A stretch of DNA of 64,000 nucleotides from Tribonema minus (GCA_017506865.1 JAFCMP010000190.1:930001-994000); one strand, 5' to 3'. Shown: positions 1 through 11,415, counted from the first letter of the stretch. Translations and numbers: made by a program. Notes: generated by a model from the letters alone, not told the origin.

Positions 1-1768
1 CCAGTGCCGCCGAAACCCCTCAAGTCAACTTTGGGTTTCCGCACCGTCATGGCAACTGAGGAGTACGAGGGTTCTACTGACCCCGCAGTCCTAATGCTCT
101 CACCTAGAGCCGATGCGCTGGTGGCTACGCCGGCCACTGCGCCATCTTCACGCGGACTCGCAGCTGCGCCGGCTGCGTCGTCGTCCGACGTGTCGGAGTG
201 CCCGTCAGTGTTGAGGAACGGGTGCGTCACCAAGCTGCGCGGGTAAGTGTCCGCAGCTAGGTGCGCCTCCTCGGTGACCAGAGGCGTGTTCTCGAACTCC
301 CTTAGCATTCGCCAGAGTTCCGCCTCCTCACCGTCGCCTGTGCCGAAGGCGAAGCGATGCCAACTATTGGACCGCTTACGGTGTTCACCTATGGTCAGCA
401 GCTCGCCGAACTGGCTAGCTTTGAAGTCATGACCACGTTTTTCCAGAAGTGCAACATTATGCTTGCGCACCTCTTCGGCCTGCTCCGCAGCGAACGTCCG
501 CGCCATCGGCAGCAGTGAGTTCTTCACCATGTTCTTGCTCTCACTGGGAGCTCTGGTGACGCGAAGCTGGAGCTCGCCAAGGCGTTCGTAAAGGGCACGC
601 TCGTGAACTTCGGCGAACGTTGCAGCCGTTTTGGCGGCCTTGGCAGCTCGCTTATGTGCCTCGACGCGAGCTTCGATGCCCTCACGCCACTGGTCATAAG
701 CCTCATCTGTGCCCTCAGGATCAAAGGGCACACCACCCTCATCACCAGATGACTCAGAAGACTCGAGCAGTTGCCTAACTGCCCTCCGTCGCTCTGCCGC
801 TTGTCGCTCAACTGGCTTTTGCGGTATGACGGGCGCGCTACGTGGCACAACTGGCGCACTTTGCACGACTGGCACGCTACGTGGCACAACTGGCACACGC
901 CGCGCCTTACCACTTGCACCCCGACGCGGCTGCGTCACAGGCGATTTATCTGAGGCTTTAGGGGCCCTCGCTGGTGCAGTATAGTATGTGGGAGCCACTA
1001 GCCTAGCTGATGGCTTGGAGCTCTGAGGCGTCGGAGCCGCCGGTGCTACTTCAGGCGCCGCAACTGGGACCCGTGCACCGCGCGTAACCGACGTCTTGGC
1101 CGGCTGACTGCGCGCGACCTTAGGTGAGGCCACCGCGGGCGCAACCAGTGCTGCAACTGGCACTGTGGACTTCGCAGGTGCTGGCGCCGCAGACTTCGCG
1201 GGCGCTGCCGGCACAGCTGGCGCGGCTACCGGCACAACTGGCGCGGTTGTTGCAGCTGCACGCGGTGTCTTGCGTGGGCTTTTCGTTGGTGCGAGTTTTT
1301 CTCAACAGCTGCACGTGCAAAAGCTTCTTCGCCTTCTGCTACCTGGGCTTCGCTAAGCATAATGCCCATTGCTGCAAGCTGTTCTCTTTTCTGCCTCAAA
1401 CGTAACTGCCTTGCCACTATGGCTTCGGCTTCTGAGCCGCCACCGCCGGGCTCGTCGCTGGACTCAGCGAAATTACGTATAAAAGGAGGTGCGGCACCAG
1501 TGACTACTGATTCTGTGGACCGTACCGAGGCAGACGTGTCGGGCGCGCTGGCACCGACCTGGCTGGGTCTTGCGGACGCTGCCGCGGGCCGGGGAGGGGG
1601 GCGTGACGGCTTGTCACCCGAGCTTGGTGCGGGGCGCGTAGCGGAGCGCTGACCGCCCTTGTTGCTCTTAGCAGCAGTGCTGCCAGCAGGCCTAGCACCG
1701 CCACTAACACCTCCGCTGCGGCTTGACCCACTCGTTGGCTTCTTGGAGCCATGGTCAGTCTTGACCAT
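1..1768 (-). pseudogene. gag-like low-complexity protein, 5' part, one frame change, cut by window edge
   Basis: From the ATG at 1766-1768 the minus strand is open to about 1226 and encodes a Ser/Gly/Pro-rich N-terminus followed by a charged helical stretch (QLRLRQKREQLAAMGIMLSE). Around 1295-1303 the reading switches to the -1 frame, which stays open to base 1 without a stop. That second part has Val-Pro repeats (VPVVPRSVPVVQSAPVVP), then an acidic and helical region (LLESSESSGDEGG; HKRAAKAAKTAATFAEVHER) and an acidic patch near the edge. The switch lies on an A-run read GAG AAA AAC, so it is either programmed -1 frameshifting or a one-base indel. No catalytic domain is visible. A gag-type protein of a retroelement continuing left is my inference; a host low-complexity protein is the alternative. 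Confidence 0.45.
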
Positions 1769-2583
1769 TTATGGTGTATCCTGCACACGATTCACGCGCA
1801 TGAAGCTGAGTGCGACGACAAAACCATGATTTTAAATTGTCAGCGCACGAGCCGTCTATGCCCCGCACGCCTCTGCACGAGGTCTGATGCTACTAGGGCA
1901 CTCTGAACTGCAAGCCAGCCAGTTTGACATAGCAGTTGTACAGATCGACCGCGTTGTCAATTCTGCAACACAATTGCGGCCGTACAATCATGAAGCAAAA
2001 TTGCATCGCTTTGCTCTTAAGCTAGACTCCTCTCCCCCTTCTTTGCAAAAAGCTAGTCATATCAGCTTTAGAGCAAATTACTAAGGAAGAGCATGCGGTA
2101 GGGTTTTTATTCTAGTCACAGGCAACCGTTACAGCCAGAAAAGTGGCAGCGCATGCCCCTTTGTGCGCTTATTCTCGAGACTTCTCGAGTGCAACCACTT
2201 AACACTGTCTATGACAAGTCACTACCGTTTCTGTGACTTCTGATACACAAGCTATCACGTGTCCCCCCTAAAGGATCTCCGCGCGTTCTCCCGGGAGACT
2301 CTGGTGCGTTCGTGACGTGATAGTGTACGGCGCGCAAGCTGGTGTACACAGCGCGCTACCGCACGGGTCTACCCTCGATGCCCTATATGGGTCCACGTGA
2401 CCACGTTCATCAACCACAGATGAGCCGCAGAATAAGGCCAGCTAAATGAAGTTGCATGTTCATTGCTGCTCAGACCCGTGCAGCACGCACTGCGTCGTTG
2501 ACATCAAGGGGGCGGGTCACGACGTAGCGGTGCACCACTACGCCGCCCCGTCATAAGCATTCTAGTGCAGGAACCTAGCGTGA
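1769..2583. other. no gene seen; presumed upstream region of the left-edge gene
   Basis: No convincing coding frame. The stretch lies 5' of the left-edge minus-strand gene, so promoter or leader sequence of that gene would be expected here, but I recognise no specific site and no LTR pair. Confidence 0.3.
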
Positions 2584-3041
2584 TTAACGTTTAACTCGCT
2601 TCCCACGGCTGTTCTTTACGTATTGCTTTACGTAATCTGGGTCCTCGAAAGGCTTTGACACGATTCGAGCAGTGATACATTGGACAGCGATCACCACGCT
2701 GCTGCCCTTGCGGGCGGGGTTAGCACGAGGTAAGGACTGTCTTCGGGTGCCAAATTGAAGCGGCTTACCTTGTGATGCTGTCATGAATGCAAACAAGCAA
2801 GCTGGAAGAGCAAAACAAGTAGACACGCTTCAGAGAACTCAAATGAAATGTTATGCGAAAGGAAACGCGATGCGCTTACCGGATATCTTATTCTGCTGCT
2901 GAGAGACGGAAGGCTTGGGGCTGGGCGACGGCAGGCGCAGCAAGGTTCGGGCTTGCCGCGTGCAAGGGAGGTTCTTATACTGTGCATACTACTTTGATGC
3001 GCCCTTTGGCATGTGACCCAACTAGTTGCACCTGCCTTCAA
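2584..3041 (-). CDS. small spliced gene candidate, function unknown
   Basis: On the minus strand there are two good donors (CCG/GTAAGC near 2877 and AAG/GTAAGC near 2769) and a pyrimidine-rich acceptor (CTCTTCCAG near 2803), framing a short middle exon that begins CTTGCTTG and ends CACAAG. The last segment runs to a TAA at 2584 and can be read as a basic tail ending VKNSRGKRVKR. A second frame is also open over the same stretch, so the exon 3 frame is undecided. I do not recognise the product. The clustered canonical splice sites are the main reason to list it. Confidence 0.3.
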
Positions 3042-3334
3042 CTAAGGTCAGGCCAGCTCTCAATCACATGTCAAGGTCTACACCGACTACACAGGTCTAC
3101 TGAGACCTGTGCCAACCTGTGAGGTGTAACTGCCTGTAACTGTTTGAATACACCCCCAAGCCGTATCGGTGGCAACATGTGTTGTTGACATCGAGCTGAA
3201 CTTGAGGACTGCGCATGCGGGTCAAGTTTGAAACCCCATCAAGGGAGACAGCTGTAATGTATGCTAAAACTTCAGTGCTTTTCTATGCACTCACAATAAA
3301 ATGTTGTGTGTGTGATGTTGAAACCTCCGCCGTC

Positions 3335-4012
3335 ATGAGCAAGGTGCCTCAGTACACCTCTGTTGTGCGGGCCATCACTGGCACACTGCAGAACACAAAG
3401 GACAAGTGCGGCCGCAGCACCCTGGAGATGCAGGTAGCGCTGAACAGGAACTTTTTGCTTCCGCCCAACGCATGCCCAGTGTGCCTGGCAGACAGCCCGG
3501 TGCACGGCAAGGGGGTGTTCGCCTCTTGTGCCATCAAGAAGGGCAGCATGGCCACAATGTACCCGATGGACGCTTTCCTGAACCCACCCTTTAAGACTGT
3601 AAACAGCAAGGTCCATGGCGACTGGGCAGTGAAACCGATGACACCCGCGCACACGATGGTGCTCGCCAACGACACGACCTACTTGTACTCTGGGAGGGAC
3701 GTGTGGTGTGTGGGTGATCCAACATTGGTAGCTGATTGTTGGTTCTTGGGCCACATGATCAACGACAGGGTGTCACTCATCCCCGAACAGCAAGACGATC
3801 ACGCCCATACGCTGATGCGTGAAAGTGTACAACAGCATCGCGGAGTCAACATGCAACATTACACCATGCGAGCTGAAGTTCGATGACATGGTGATATACG
3901 TCTGCATGGTGGCAACTCGTGATATCTCTGCGGGAGAGGAGCTGTTCATGCCGTACGGCAGTGCATACTGGAACTCTCTAGCAGGGAGCAATGGTGAGGA
4001 ACTGGGTTACTG
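3335..4012 (+). pseudogene. SET-domain protein (lysine methyltransferase-like), frameshifted
   Basis: The product resembles SET-domain proteins, which transfer methyl groups from S-adenosylmethionine to lysines, often on histones. Visible blocks: a SET-N-like segment VHGKGVFASCAIKKGSM, a central WFLGHMINDRVSL in the place of the usual N-H-S motif, and a SET-C-like segment ATRDISAGEELFMPYGSAYW. I chose the ATG at 3335 (MSKVPQYTS); an in-frame ATG at 3215 would add about 40 unconvincing residues. The N-terminal blocks are in one frame up to about 3820 and the C-terminal block continues in the next; removing one base at 3820-3822 would join them, so this is an indel pseudogene or an assembly error. 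A donor-like GGTGAGG follows at the 3' end, next to the tandem array at 4.0-4.85 kb. Confidence 0.6.
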
Positions 4013-4857
4013 AAACGAATCAACAACGCCAGTCAAATATGTTGGTGAGTTGTGCATTCCCGTTGCTCCACAGCCACTGCTGTGTCCAGATTGCCTGCAT
4101 GCTGTCAGGGGATGGGTTACTGAAACAAATCAACAACTCCACTCAAATATGTTGGTGAGTTGTGCATGCCCTTCGCTCCACGGCCACTGCTGTGTAACAG
4201 ATCGCCTGCATGCTGCAGGGAATGACTTACTGAAACGGATCAACAATGCCACTCAAATATGTTGGTGAGTTGTGCATGCCCTTTGCTCCACGGCCACTGC
4301 TGTGTAACAGATTGCCTGCATGCTGTCAGGGGATGAGTTACTGAAATGAATCAACAACGCCAATCGAATGTTTGGTGAGTTGTACATGCCCGTTGCTGCT
4401 GTGTCAAATATTGCCTGCATGCTGTCAGGGATGGGTTGCTGAAACGAATCAACAACACCACTCAAATATGTTGGTGAGTTGTACATGCCCGTTGCTCCAC
4501 GGCCACTGCTGTGTCACAGATTGCTGCATGCTGTCAGGGGATGGGTTACTGAAACAAATCAACAACACCACTCGAATATGTTGGTGAGTTCTACATGCCC
4601 GTTGCTCCACGGCCACTGCTGTGTGACAGATTGCCTGCATGCTGTCAGGGGATGGGTTACTGGAACGAATTGGCAACGCCACTCAAATATGCTGGTGAGT
4701 TACATGCCCGTTGCCCCACGGCCACTGCTGTGTCACAGATTGCCTGCATGCTGTCAGGGGATGGGTTACTGAAACGAATCAACAACACCACTCAAATATG
4801 TTGGTGAGTTGTACATGCCCCACTGCTGTGTTACAGATTGCCTGCATGCTGGTCAGG
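4005..4857 (+). repeat. tandem array, ~109-bp unit x ~8, each with donor- and acceptor-like motifs
   Basis: About eight imperfect copies of a ~109-bp unit. Each has a ~65-nt segment starting ATTGCCTGCATGCTGTC and ending TATGTTG, followed by GGTGAGT and a ~44-nt spacer ending TGTGTCACAG. The donor-like motif recurs at about 4042, 4153, 4262, 4371, 4471, 4581, 4691 and 4801. If spliced, each unit would be a 65-nt exon plus a ~44-nt micro-intron. The array directly follows the SET-domain gene. Open frames across it merely read the repeat in shifting phase. Confidence 0.85.
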
Positions 4858-4941
4858 TGACTGCCATCAACAAAATCGGGTCCTGTGCGCGCTGAGTGAA
4901 CCAGTCCAGAGCATGCAGGTGAGAATTAGCATTACATGTTT

Positions 4942-5282
4942 TGAACTCTCACCATCTCGGCGTACCTTAGCTGTTCATCCTTCAACATTTCAGCAAGAGC
5001 TTCCTTAGTGCTGCTGCTGTACGCTTGGGCGTGGTGTCCTCACTGGCTGACACCGTACGAGTTGGCGCCGCAGCATGCCCTGCGTGTGGGCACAAACATT
5101 GAAGATGATGCAATTGTGACAGATGTCGGAGCATGTGCATGCTGACACTGCTGGCTGCAGTCTTTCAATTGTTATTCTTAATTGCACCATTTGTTATACA
5201 CGCAATCGAATACGTCATTTTAAATGAGTGTGGATGACAGACTCTAAACAAAATATTGGGCTTCATATAACTGAGACCAGAT
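4942..5282 (+). repeat. direct repeat, upstream copy flanking the HNH gene
   Basis: Shares TGAACTCTCACCATCT, CACTGGCTGACACCGTACG and a shared end (ATATAACTG.GACCAGATC) with 7832-8147. The copy ends about 28 bp before the ATG of the HNH gene, so it probably holds that gene's promoter and leader. Confidence 0.8.
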
Positions 5283-5310
5283 CACACATCCTCGTGCGGC
5301 CACCATCAGT

Positions 5311-7334
5311 ATGAAGGCGCCCAAGAAGTCAGCGCAACGGGTTGCGGAGAGGGTTCGGATGCGTGTACAGCCAAGGACACTGCTGCCAAAGAGCAACCTG
5401 ACTGTTGACCCCATGACGGCGCAGACGGCGGTGTTAAACAACATCATCATGAATGTGAACTTGAGTCTACTTCGCAACCTCATAGACAGCAGCAGCACCA
5501 GAAAGCAGGCACCAATACAGGGTGAGCAGCTGACTGTGGGAGCCACAGTGGAAGAGCATGAGGGAGCTGCACCCACAGCGGTGACTGAGGGCGACACAGT
5601 GAAAGAGCATGAGGCAGCTGCACCCACAGCGGTGAATGAGGGCGACACTGTCATGGAGAGAGGCAGCTCAAGTGTGAACACACATGGCCTCACAGACAGT
5701 ATCAGCACAAGTGCGACAATCCGACAATGGGACACAGCAGAGGAGCGTGCGGTGGCACATATGGCTTGTGGGACGGCGGAGAGGAGGCAACATAGAGAAG
5801 AGCAGCGCACTGCAATGGCTGCGAACGAGCAGGTGAGCAAGGAGTGTGTTGCGGCAGTAGACACAGCAGCAGCGCCAGTCAACACATACACTATTCCTCA
5901 ACCGCCACGCCCTGTGCGCGTTTGCAGTGCGGTCGTCAGTGCGCCGGCACAGCGAGTCCCAACTACTGCCCAACCTGACAGTGCTGAGCCCGAGCCTGCT
6001 GCATTGTGTGCGGCCAGGAAGCCCGCCAAGCTGCCGGTAGAGGTCAAGACTGTCAATTTATGGGATGCGCGCGAACGCGAGGAGCATACCCTCGCATATT
6101 TCGCATACACACAACAACTTGCAGAAGAGAGGCGTGCTGCAAAGCGTGCTGCAGAAGCTGCCAAGCAGCAGGTGAGCGATGAGCCACAGCCTGTTTTGGT
6201 AGCACCCATAGGGGCTATTGTGTGCGACAATATGGACAGTTGCAGGCGCGCATCACTGCGCCGACACAACAAGTCCCAACTACTACTCAACCTGACAGTG
6301 TTGACCCCGAGCAACAGCCTCATTTGGCAGCACCCAGAGAGGCTTTCTTGTGCGACTCTGCCATGGCACTTGCAAGGGTGCGCAAGGGATTCATACATCG
6401 TCTTGTGACTTCCTCCAAACAGCGGTCCGAGAAGCGTGGCATGAACAAGAATGAGCTGACTGCCGGCATCGTTGACAGCATCTGCTGCACGCAGAATGAC
6501 CGTTGCATTTATAGCGGGCTTCCTGTGAAATTTGAGCGAATGTCTGACTGGCAGGCCAGTTTAGAGCGGCTCAACAACGACGACGACTACCTAGTTGGCA
6601 ACAGCGCTCTTTGCGCACTCGAATTCAACGTGGCCGCTGGTTGGACTGTAGCAAAGGCAATGTATGCAGCAACACACACCAACAGCGTAGACACCGCCAC
6701 TCTGGAGGCCAACGTACGAGAAGCGCTCTCCAAGCCCACATCAAAGCGGAAAGCCTATACGCACATGCAGCACAAGAAGGACCGGGGGGTCACTCTGACC
6801 CTCTGTAGTGTCTGCTGCGTATGGAGAATGCAAGATGATTTTCACAAGAAGGTGGGCACGGTTTGCAAGGGATGCCGGAGCGACCAAGCAAAGCGATATG
6901 GGTCCACATGGCGAGGAGCGTTCAAGAGGTTGGTGGGCGCAGCGACCCATAATTGTAAAATGCCAACCCGAGCGGCTCGCGGGTTAGTGTGTGAGATTAC
7001 ACTCGAAGATATCGTCAACATGTACAGTGAGCAGGGCGGTGTTTGCTTGTATAGCGGCATTCCCTTAACCACAGCTGGTGACTGGAAATTGTCGCTCGAG
7101 AGAACGGATGTGCATATCGGGTACACGCATGACAATTGCTGTTTGATTGCAATGGACTTCCAAGGAAGTGATCAGACAGCACACAGACACATAGCGGCAC
7201 TGGCTGGGGAGGGTGGTGTCATGGAAAGTATTTGTTCTTTAGGGCCAACTATAACCCCGCCAACGTGCCTACCACCCGGAGAAACGACAGCTGCTGACAC
7301 AAAGGGGCCATGTGTAACACAACAACGGACATGA
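5311..7334 (+). CDS. zinc-ribbon, two-HNH endonuclease-like protein
   Basis: Likely exons 5311-5832, 5953-6171 and 6246-7334 (about 609 aa). Intron 2 (6172-6245, GTGAGC...TTGCAG, phase 0) joins two frames that otherwise do not connect; intron 1 (5833-5952) has the same donor and a length divisible by three. The N-terminal half is Ala/Glu-rich with internal repeats and shows no known fold. The C-terminal part has two HNH-like modules: CIYSGLPVKF with WQASLERLNNDD (about 6500-6640), and CLYSGIPL with WKLSLERTDVHIGYTHDN (about 7043-7165). Between them lies a C-x2-C...C-x2-C ribbon (CSVC...CKGC, about 6810-6885). HNH enzymes are metal-dependent nucleases; ribbon plus HNH is common in phage and giant-virus genes. 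The classic catalytic His is not obvious in either module, so activity is uncertain. The gene lies between ~330-bp direct repeats. Confidence 0.7.
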
Positions 7335-7546
7335 GCTGATGCTGATGTGGAGTGCTTTCGTGCGCCACCGACGTTGGTCAGTGTGTGGCACATGTACTGT
7401 GGAAAGTGGACTGAACTGTACGTGTGTAATTATAACAATTTGCATTAAGCGATGTCTTGATTGGTGCAACAGCACAAAATGAGCACCGTCTCAATATATG
7501 CATGTGACGTGCATGTTGAGATCACACATGTATGTCAACAGCTGTT

Positions 7547-7640
7547 GCAGTTAATTACGTATGACTGAATGGTGAAATCGAATTTGACTGTGGCATTGAA
7601 TGACTCAAATCAATTGACTTCCATATGGGACAGAGGGGGA
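7547..7640 (+). repeat. short dispersed repeat, copy a
   Basis: Starts TTGCAGTTAATTACGTATGA and ends at a GGGACAGAGGGGG-like stretch; a diverged second copy is at 8151-8245. The 3' flank of the HNH gene is thus itself built of duplicated blocks. Confidence 0.65.
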
Positions 7641-7831
7641 TGCCGCGCCGCTGCCACCACCACAATTAAATCCATGAATTGCTTGCTCCAATCAATTGAC
7701 TGCTGCAGCCCCAGCACTAAACCACAGTTTACAACCTACTACAGCAGCCCATGATGAGATGACGCGACACAAGTTCCTCACAGATGAAGGCCAGATTGTA
7801 TAAAATTGTCAGGAATATGGTTGTCATGTGC

Positions 7832-8147
7832 TGAACTCTCACCATCTTGGCCATCAACGCTTAAGCAGGGGCTTGCTCCGTGCAGCGGCACGCTGGGGTG
7901 CAAAGTATTCACTGGCTGACACCGTACGAGTTGGCGCCGTAGCATGCCCTGCATGTGGGCACAAATATTGAAGTTGAAGCAAATACATGATGGCGCGTGT
8001 GTCAGCTGACACAGCTGGCTGCAGTCATTTTACTGGTATACTTAATTTCACCATTTATTATACACGCAATCGAATACGTCATTGTGAATGAGTGCGGATG
8101 ACAGACTCTAGGCAAAATATTGAGCTTTATATAACTGCGACCAGATC
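7832..8147 (+). repeat. direct repeat, downstream copy flanking the HNH gene
   Basis: Second copy of 4942-5282, with SNPs and small indels by eye. It lies about 500 bp after the HNH stop codon. No HNH gene follows it; a related short repeat and then the minisatellite do. Confidence 0.8.
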
Positions 8148-8150
8148 TGT

Positions 8151-8245
8151 TGCAGTTGGATACATACGACTGAACGCTGAAATCGAAGGTGACTGTGGCA
8201 TTGAATGACGCAAAATTAATCGACTCCCGTTTGAGACAGAGGAGG
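8151..8245 (+). repeat. short dispersed repeat, copy b
   Basis: Second copy of the block at 7547-7640 (TTGCAGTTGGATACATACGA start, GACAGAGGAGG end). It joins the downstream direct repeat to the minisatellite. Confidence 0.6.
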
Positions 8246-8329
8246 ACAGGGAAGCTTCATGAAACCCCACAGCAGCAATGCAACTATCTGCATTCCATCA
8301 GCTGACCTGTGTGTTGCCGCTTGCAAGGC

Positions 8330-10215
8330 TCGTCACCTCCAGCGCACAGCAGCAGCCATTCTAATTGACATGTTGCAAAGTCTTAGCTGGGGCAGTTCAT
8401 GGGTTTCAATTGATTTCAGCTACGAGCAGAGTAGGCGACTTCACAGCTCACCTGCAGCGCCATTACCCTCGTCACCTCCAGCGCACAGCAGCAGCCATCC
8501 TAATTGACATGTTGCAAAGTCTTAGCTGGGGCAGTTAATTGGTTTCAATTGATTTCAGCTACGAGCAGAGTAGGCGACTTCACAGCTCACCTGCAGCGCC
8601 ATTACCCTCGTCACCTCCAGCGCACAGCAGCAGCCATTCTCATCGACATGTTGCCAAGTCTTTGCTGGGACAGTTAATTGGTTTCAATTGGTTTCGGCTA
8701 CGAGCAGAGGACGCGACTTCACAGCTCACCTGCAGCGCCATTACCCTCGTCACCTCCAGCGCACAGCAGCAGCCATTCTCATCGACATGTTGCCAAGTCT
8801 TTGCTGGGACAGTTAATTGGTTTCAATTGGTTTCGGCTACGAGCAGAGGACGCGACTTCACAGCTCACCTGCAGCACCATTACCCTCGTCGCCTCCAGCG
8901 CACAGCAGCAGCCATTCTCATCGACATGTTGCAAAGTCTTAGCTGGGGCAGTCAATTGGTTTCAATCGATTTTGGCTACGAGCAGAGGAGGCGACTTCAC
9001 AGCTCACCTTCAGCGCCATTACCCTCGTCAACTCCAGCGCACAGCAGCAGCCATTCTCATCGACATGTTGCAAAGTCTTAGCTGGGGCAGTCGATTGGTT
9101 TCAAACGGTGTCGGCTGCGAGTAGAGTAGGCGACTTCACAGCTCACCTGCAGCGCCATTACCCTCGTCGCCTCCAGCGCACAGCAGCAGCCATTCTAATT
9201 GACATGTTGCAAAGTCTTAGCTGGGGCAGTCGATTGGTTTCAATTGATCTCGGCTACGAGCAGAGGAGGCGACTTCACAGCTCACCTGCAGCGCCATTAC
9301 CCTCGTCGCCTCCAGCGCACAGCAGCAGCCATTCTAATTGACATGTTGCAAAGTCTCAGCTGGGCAGTTCATTGGTTTCAATTGATCTCGGCTACGAGCA
9401 GAGTAAGCGACTTCACAGCTCACCTGCAGCGCCATTACCCTCGTCGCCTCCAGCGCACAGCAGCAGCCATTCTAATTGACATGTTGCAAAGTCTTAGCTG
9501 GGGCAGTCGATTGGTTTCAATTGATCTCGGCTACGATCAGGGTAGGCAACTTCACAGCTCACCTGCAGCGCCATTGCCCTCGTCACCTCCAGCGCACAGC
9601 AGCAGCCATGCTAATTGACATGTTGCAAAGTCTTTGCTGGGACAGTCGATTGGTTTCAATTGGTTTCGGCTACGAGCAGAGGAGGCGACTTCACAGCTCA
9701 CCTGCAGCGCCATTACCCTCGTCGCCTCCAGCGCACAGCAGCAGCCATTCTAATTGACATGTTGCAAAGTCTTAGCTGGGGCAGTCGATTGGTTTCAATT
9801 GATTTCGGCTACGAGCAGAGGAGGCGACTTCACAGCTCACCTGCAGCGCCATTACCCTCGTCGCCTCCAGCGCACAGCAGCAGCCATTCTAATTGACATG
9901 TTGCAAAGTCTTAGCTGGGGCAGTTAATTGGTTTCAATTGATTTTGGCTATGAGCAGAGGAGGCGACTTCACAGCTCATCTTCAGCGCCATTATCCTCGT
10001 CATCTCCAGCGCACAGCAGCAGCCATTTTAATTGACATGTTGCGAAGTCTTAGCTAGGGCAGTTAATTGGTTTCAATTGATTTCGGCTACGAGCAGAGGA
10101 GGCGACTTCACAGCTCACCTGCAGCGCCATTACCCTCGTTATCTCCAGCGCGAAGCAGCAGCCAATCTAATTGACATGTTGCAAAGTCTTAGCTAGGGCA
10201 GTTAATTGGTTTGAA
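8330..10215 (+). repeat. 139-bp minisatellite, ~13.5 copies
   Basis: Tandem copies of a 139-bp unit containing CCTCCAGCGCACAGCAGCAG, ATTGACATGTTGCAAAGTC and GCGACTTCACAGCTCACCTG. The internal copies are most alike; copies from about 10,000 on are more diverged. Since 139 is not divisible by three, the unit reads through all three frames and the open frames over it are not genes. Confidence 0.95.
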
Positions 10216-11211
10216 TTGATTGTGGCGACCAAGCACAGCAGGGGACTCTACAGCTTACCTGATCAGTCACCTCACCTCCTCAGAGCCGCCATTGAGCCGT
10301 CCCGCCACCAAGCTTGGATTGATTCAATCAATAGCTCCATTCAGTTGACTGCTGCAGCCCCAGCACTACACCGGCACACTTGTATTGAGAAATGTCAATT
10401 CAAATTGATTGCAGCGGACCCTGACCGGCCGTTCAGTGGCATCCGGCCAATCAAACAAGCCGGTCCCCGCGAGCAGCCAATGAACGTTGACCTTTTCAAT
10501 TGATTTATTGATTGACCCGCCTGACGTCGCCTCAAAAGAAGCACTCAATTGATTCTCCTTTGGGTTAGTTGTCAGAACAGCACCGCTGCAAAAGCATCAT
10601 ACCCACTCTACCCGCACTGACGTGTGAGTACAACGAGCACCCCCTTCAAGGATGCTTACGCATATCAACGAACTTTTCACCCTTTCTAGCAGTACAGCGC
10701 TGATGGGAGGGCGCGTGACCACCGCAAGCCACAATTAGTTGTGCAATTATGCTCTCACCGCAGAATACCGGTGCGCTGTGCTCGCACTACTACGTACCGT
10801 GTACTTCGAAGTACTTCTATTTCTGAAGTATATCATTTGAAGTCTTTTTGACTGGTGGATATGGTGGTACTGTTTGACTCGTGGCCAATTACTGCAGCAG
10901 CGGTGACCACAGTTATTGGTGGAAGGCACTTGCGGCTAACCATCCCTTGTCACCTAGAGCTCTACGATCTTTTGATTCGTTTTCATTTGTTCAACACCAT
11001 GACACCTGCAAGAGAGGCCTGGGAAAGGGGTGCTTTGTGGTGGCTTCGCAGTTGCAAGCATTATGAGGGTTTAGCGATCAGCCAAGTGCCTTGCACCTTC
11101 CATTGTTCATGGGGACATTGAGATCAGCCACAAGCAGTGTGCCCTTAGAAGTGCTTTTTTCAACAAGGATGCCAAGTGATTTCATGCATGGTAAACATTT
11201 TTGTTGCTCAC
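10216..11211. other. no gene seen; AATTGA-rich decayed repeat, then unique sequence
   Basis: The first ~350 bp is rich in AATTGATT-like words and shares GACTGCTGCAGCCCCAGCAC with about 7700, so it looks like the decayed edge of the repeat block containing the minisatellite. From about 10.6 kb the sequence is unique and shows no convincing coding frame. Confidence 0.4.
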
Positions 11212-11415
11212 CTTCCGTGCACTGATGATGAGGTCCATCTCCTTCAACTCCAGGTTCTTCTCCTTCACGTGCAGCGCAACGGTGGCGGAGCGTGCCAAAC
11301 CAGTCATCAACACGTCATACAGCTCTGCGTCTGATTGCGCAAAGCGCGCGCCCATCCTCCTCAAGGCTGGCAGCTCTGGTAGCAACTGGTCGAGCAGCTC
11401 GTTGGTCGCCACCAT
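11212..11415 (-). CDS. isolated internal coding exon, product unknown
   Basis: A 204-bp minus-strand segment (68 codons) between a clean acceptor (CATCGCTCAG before 11415) and a clean donor (GTGAGC after 11212), open throughout. It reads MVATNELLDQLLPELPALRR at its start and KEMDLIISARK at its end, and looks like a charged amphipathic helical protein segment. Its first codon happens to be ATG directly after the acceptor, so it may be internal. I could not identify flanking exons or the protein family. It probably belongs to a host gene extending to either side. Confidence 0.45.

Noticed and set aside
4005..4857. CRISPR array
   Set aside because: Repeats are contiguous and diverged with no unique spacers, in a eukaryotic context.
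8259..10503. Series of Arg/Ser/His-rich open frames
   Set aside because: They are the 139-bp minisatellite read in three frames.
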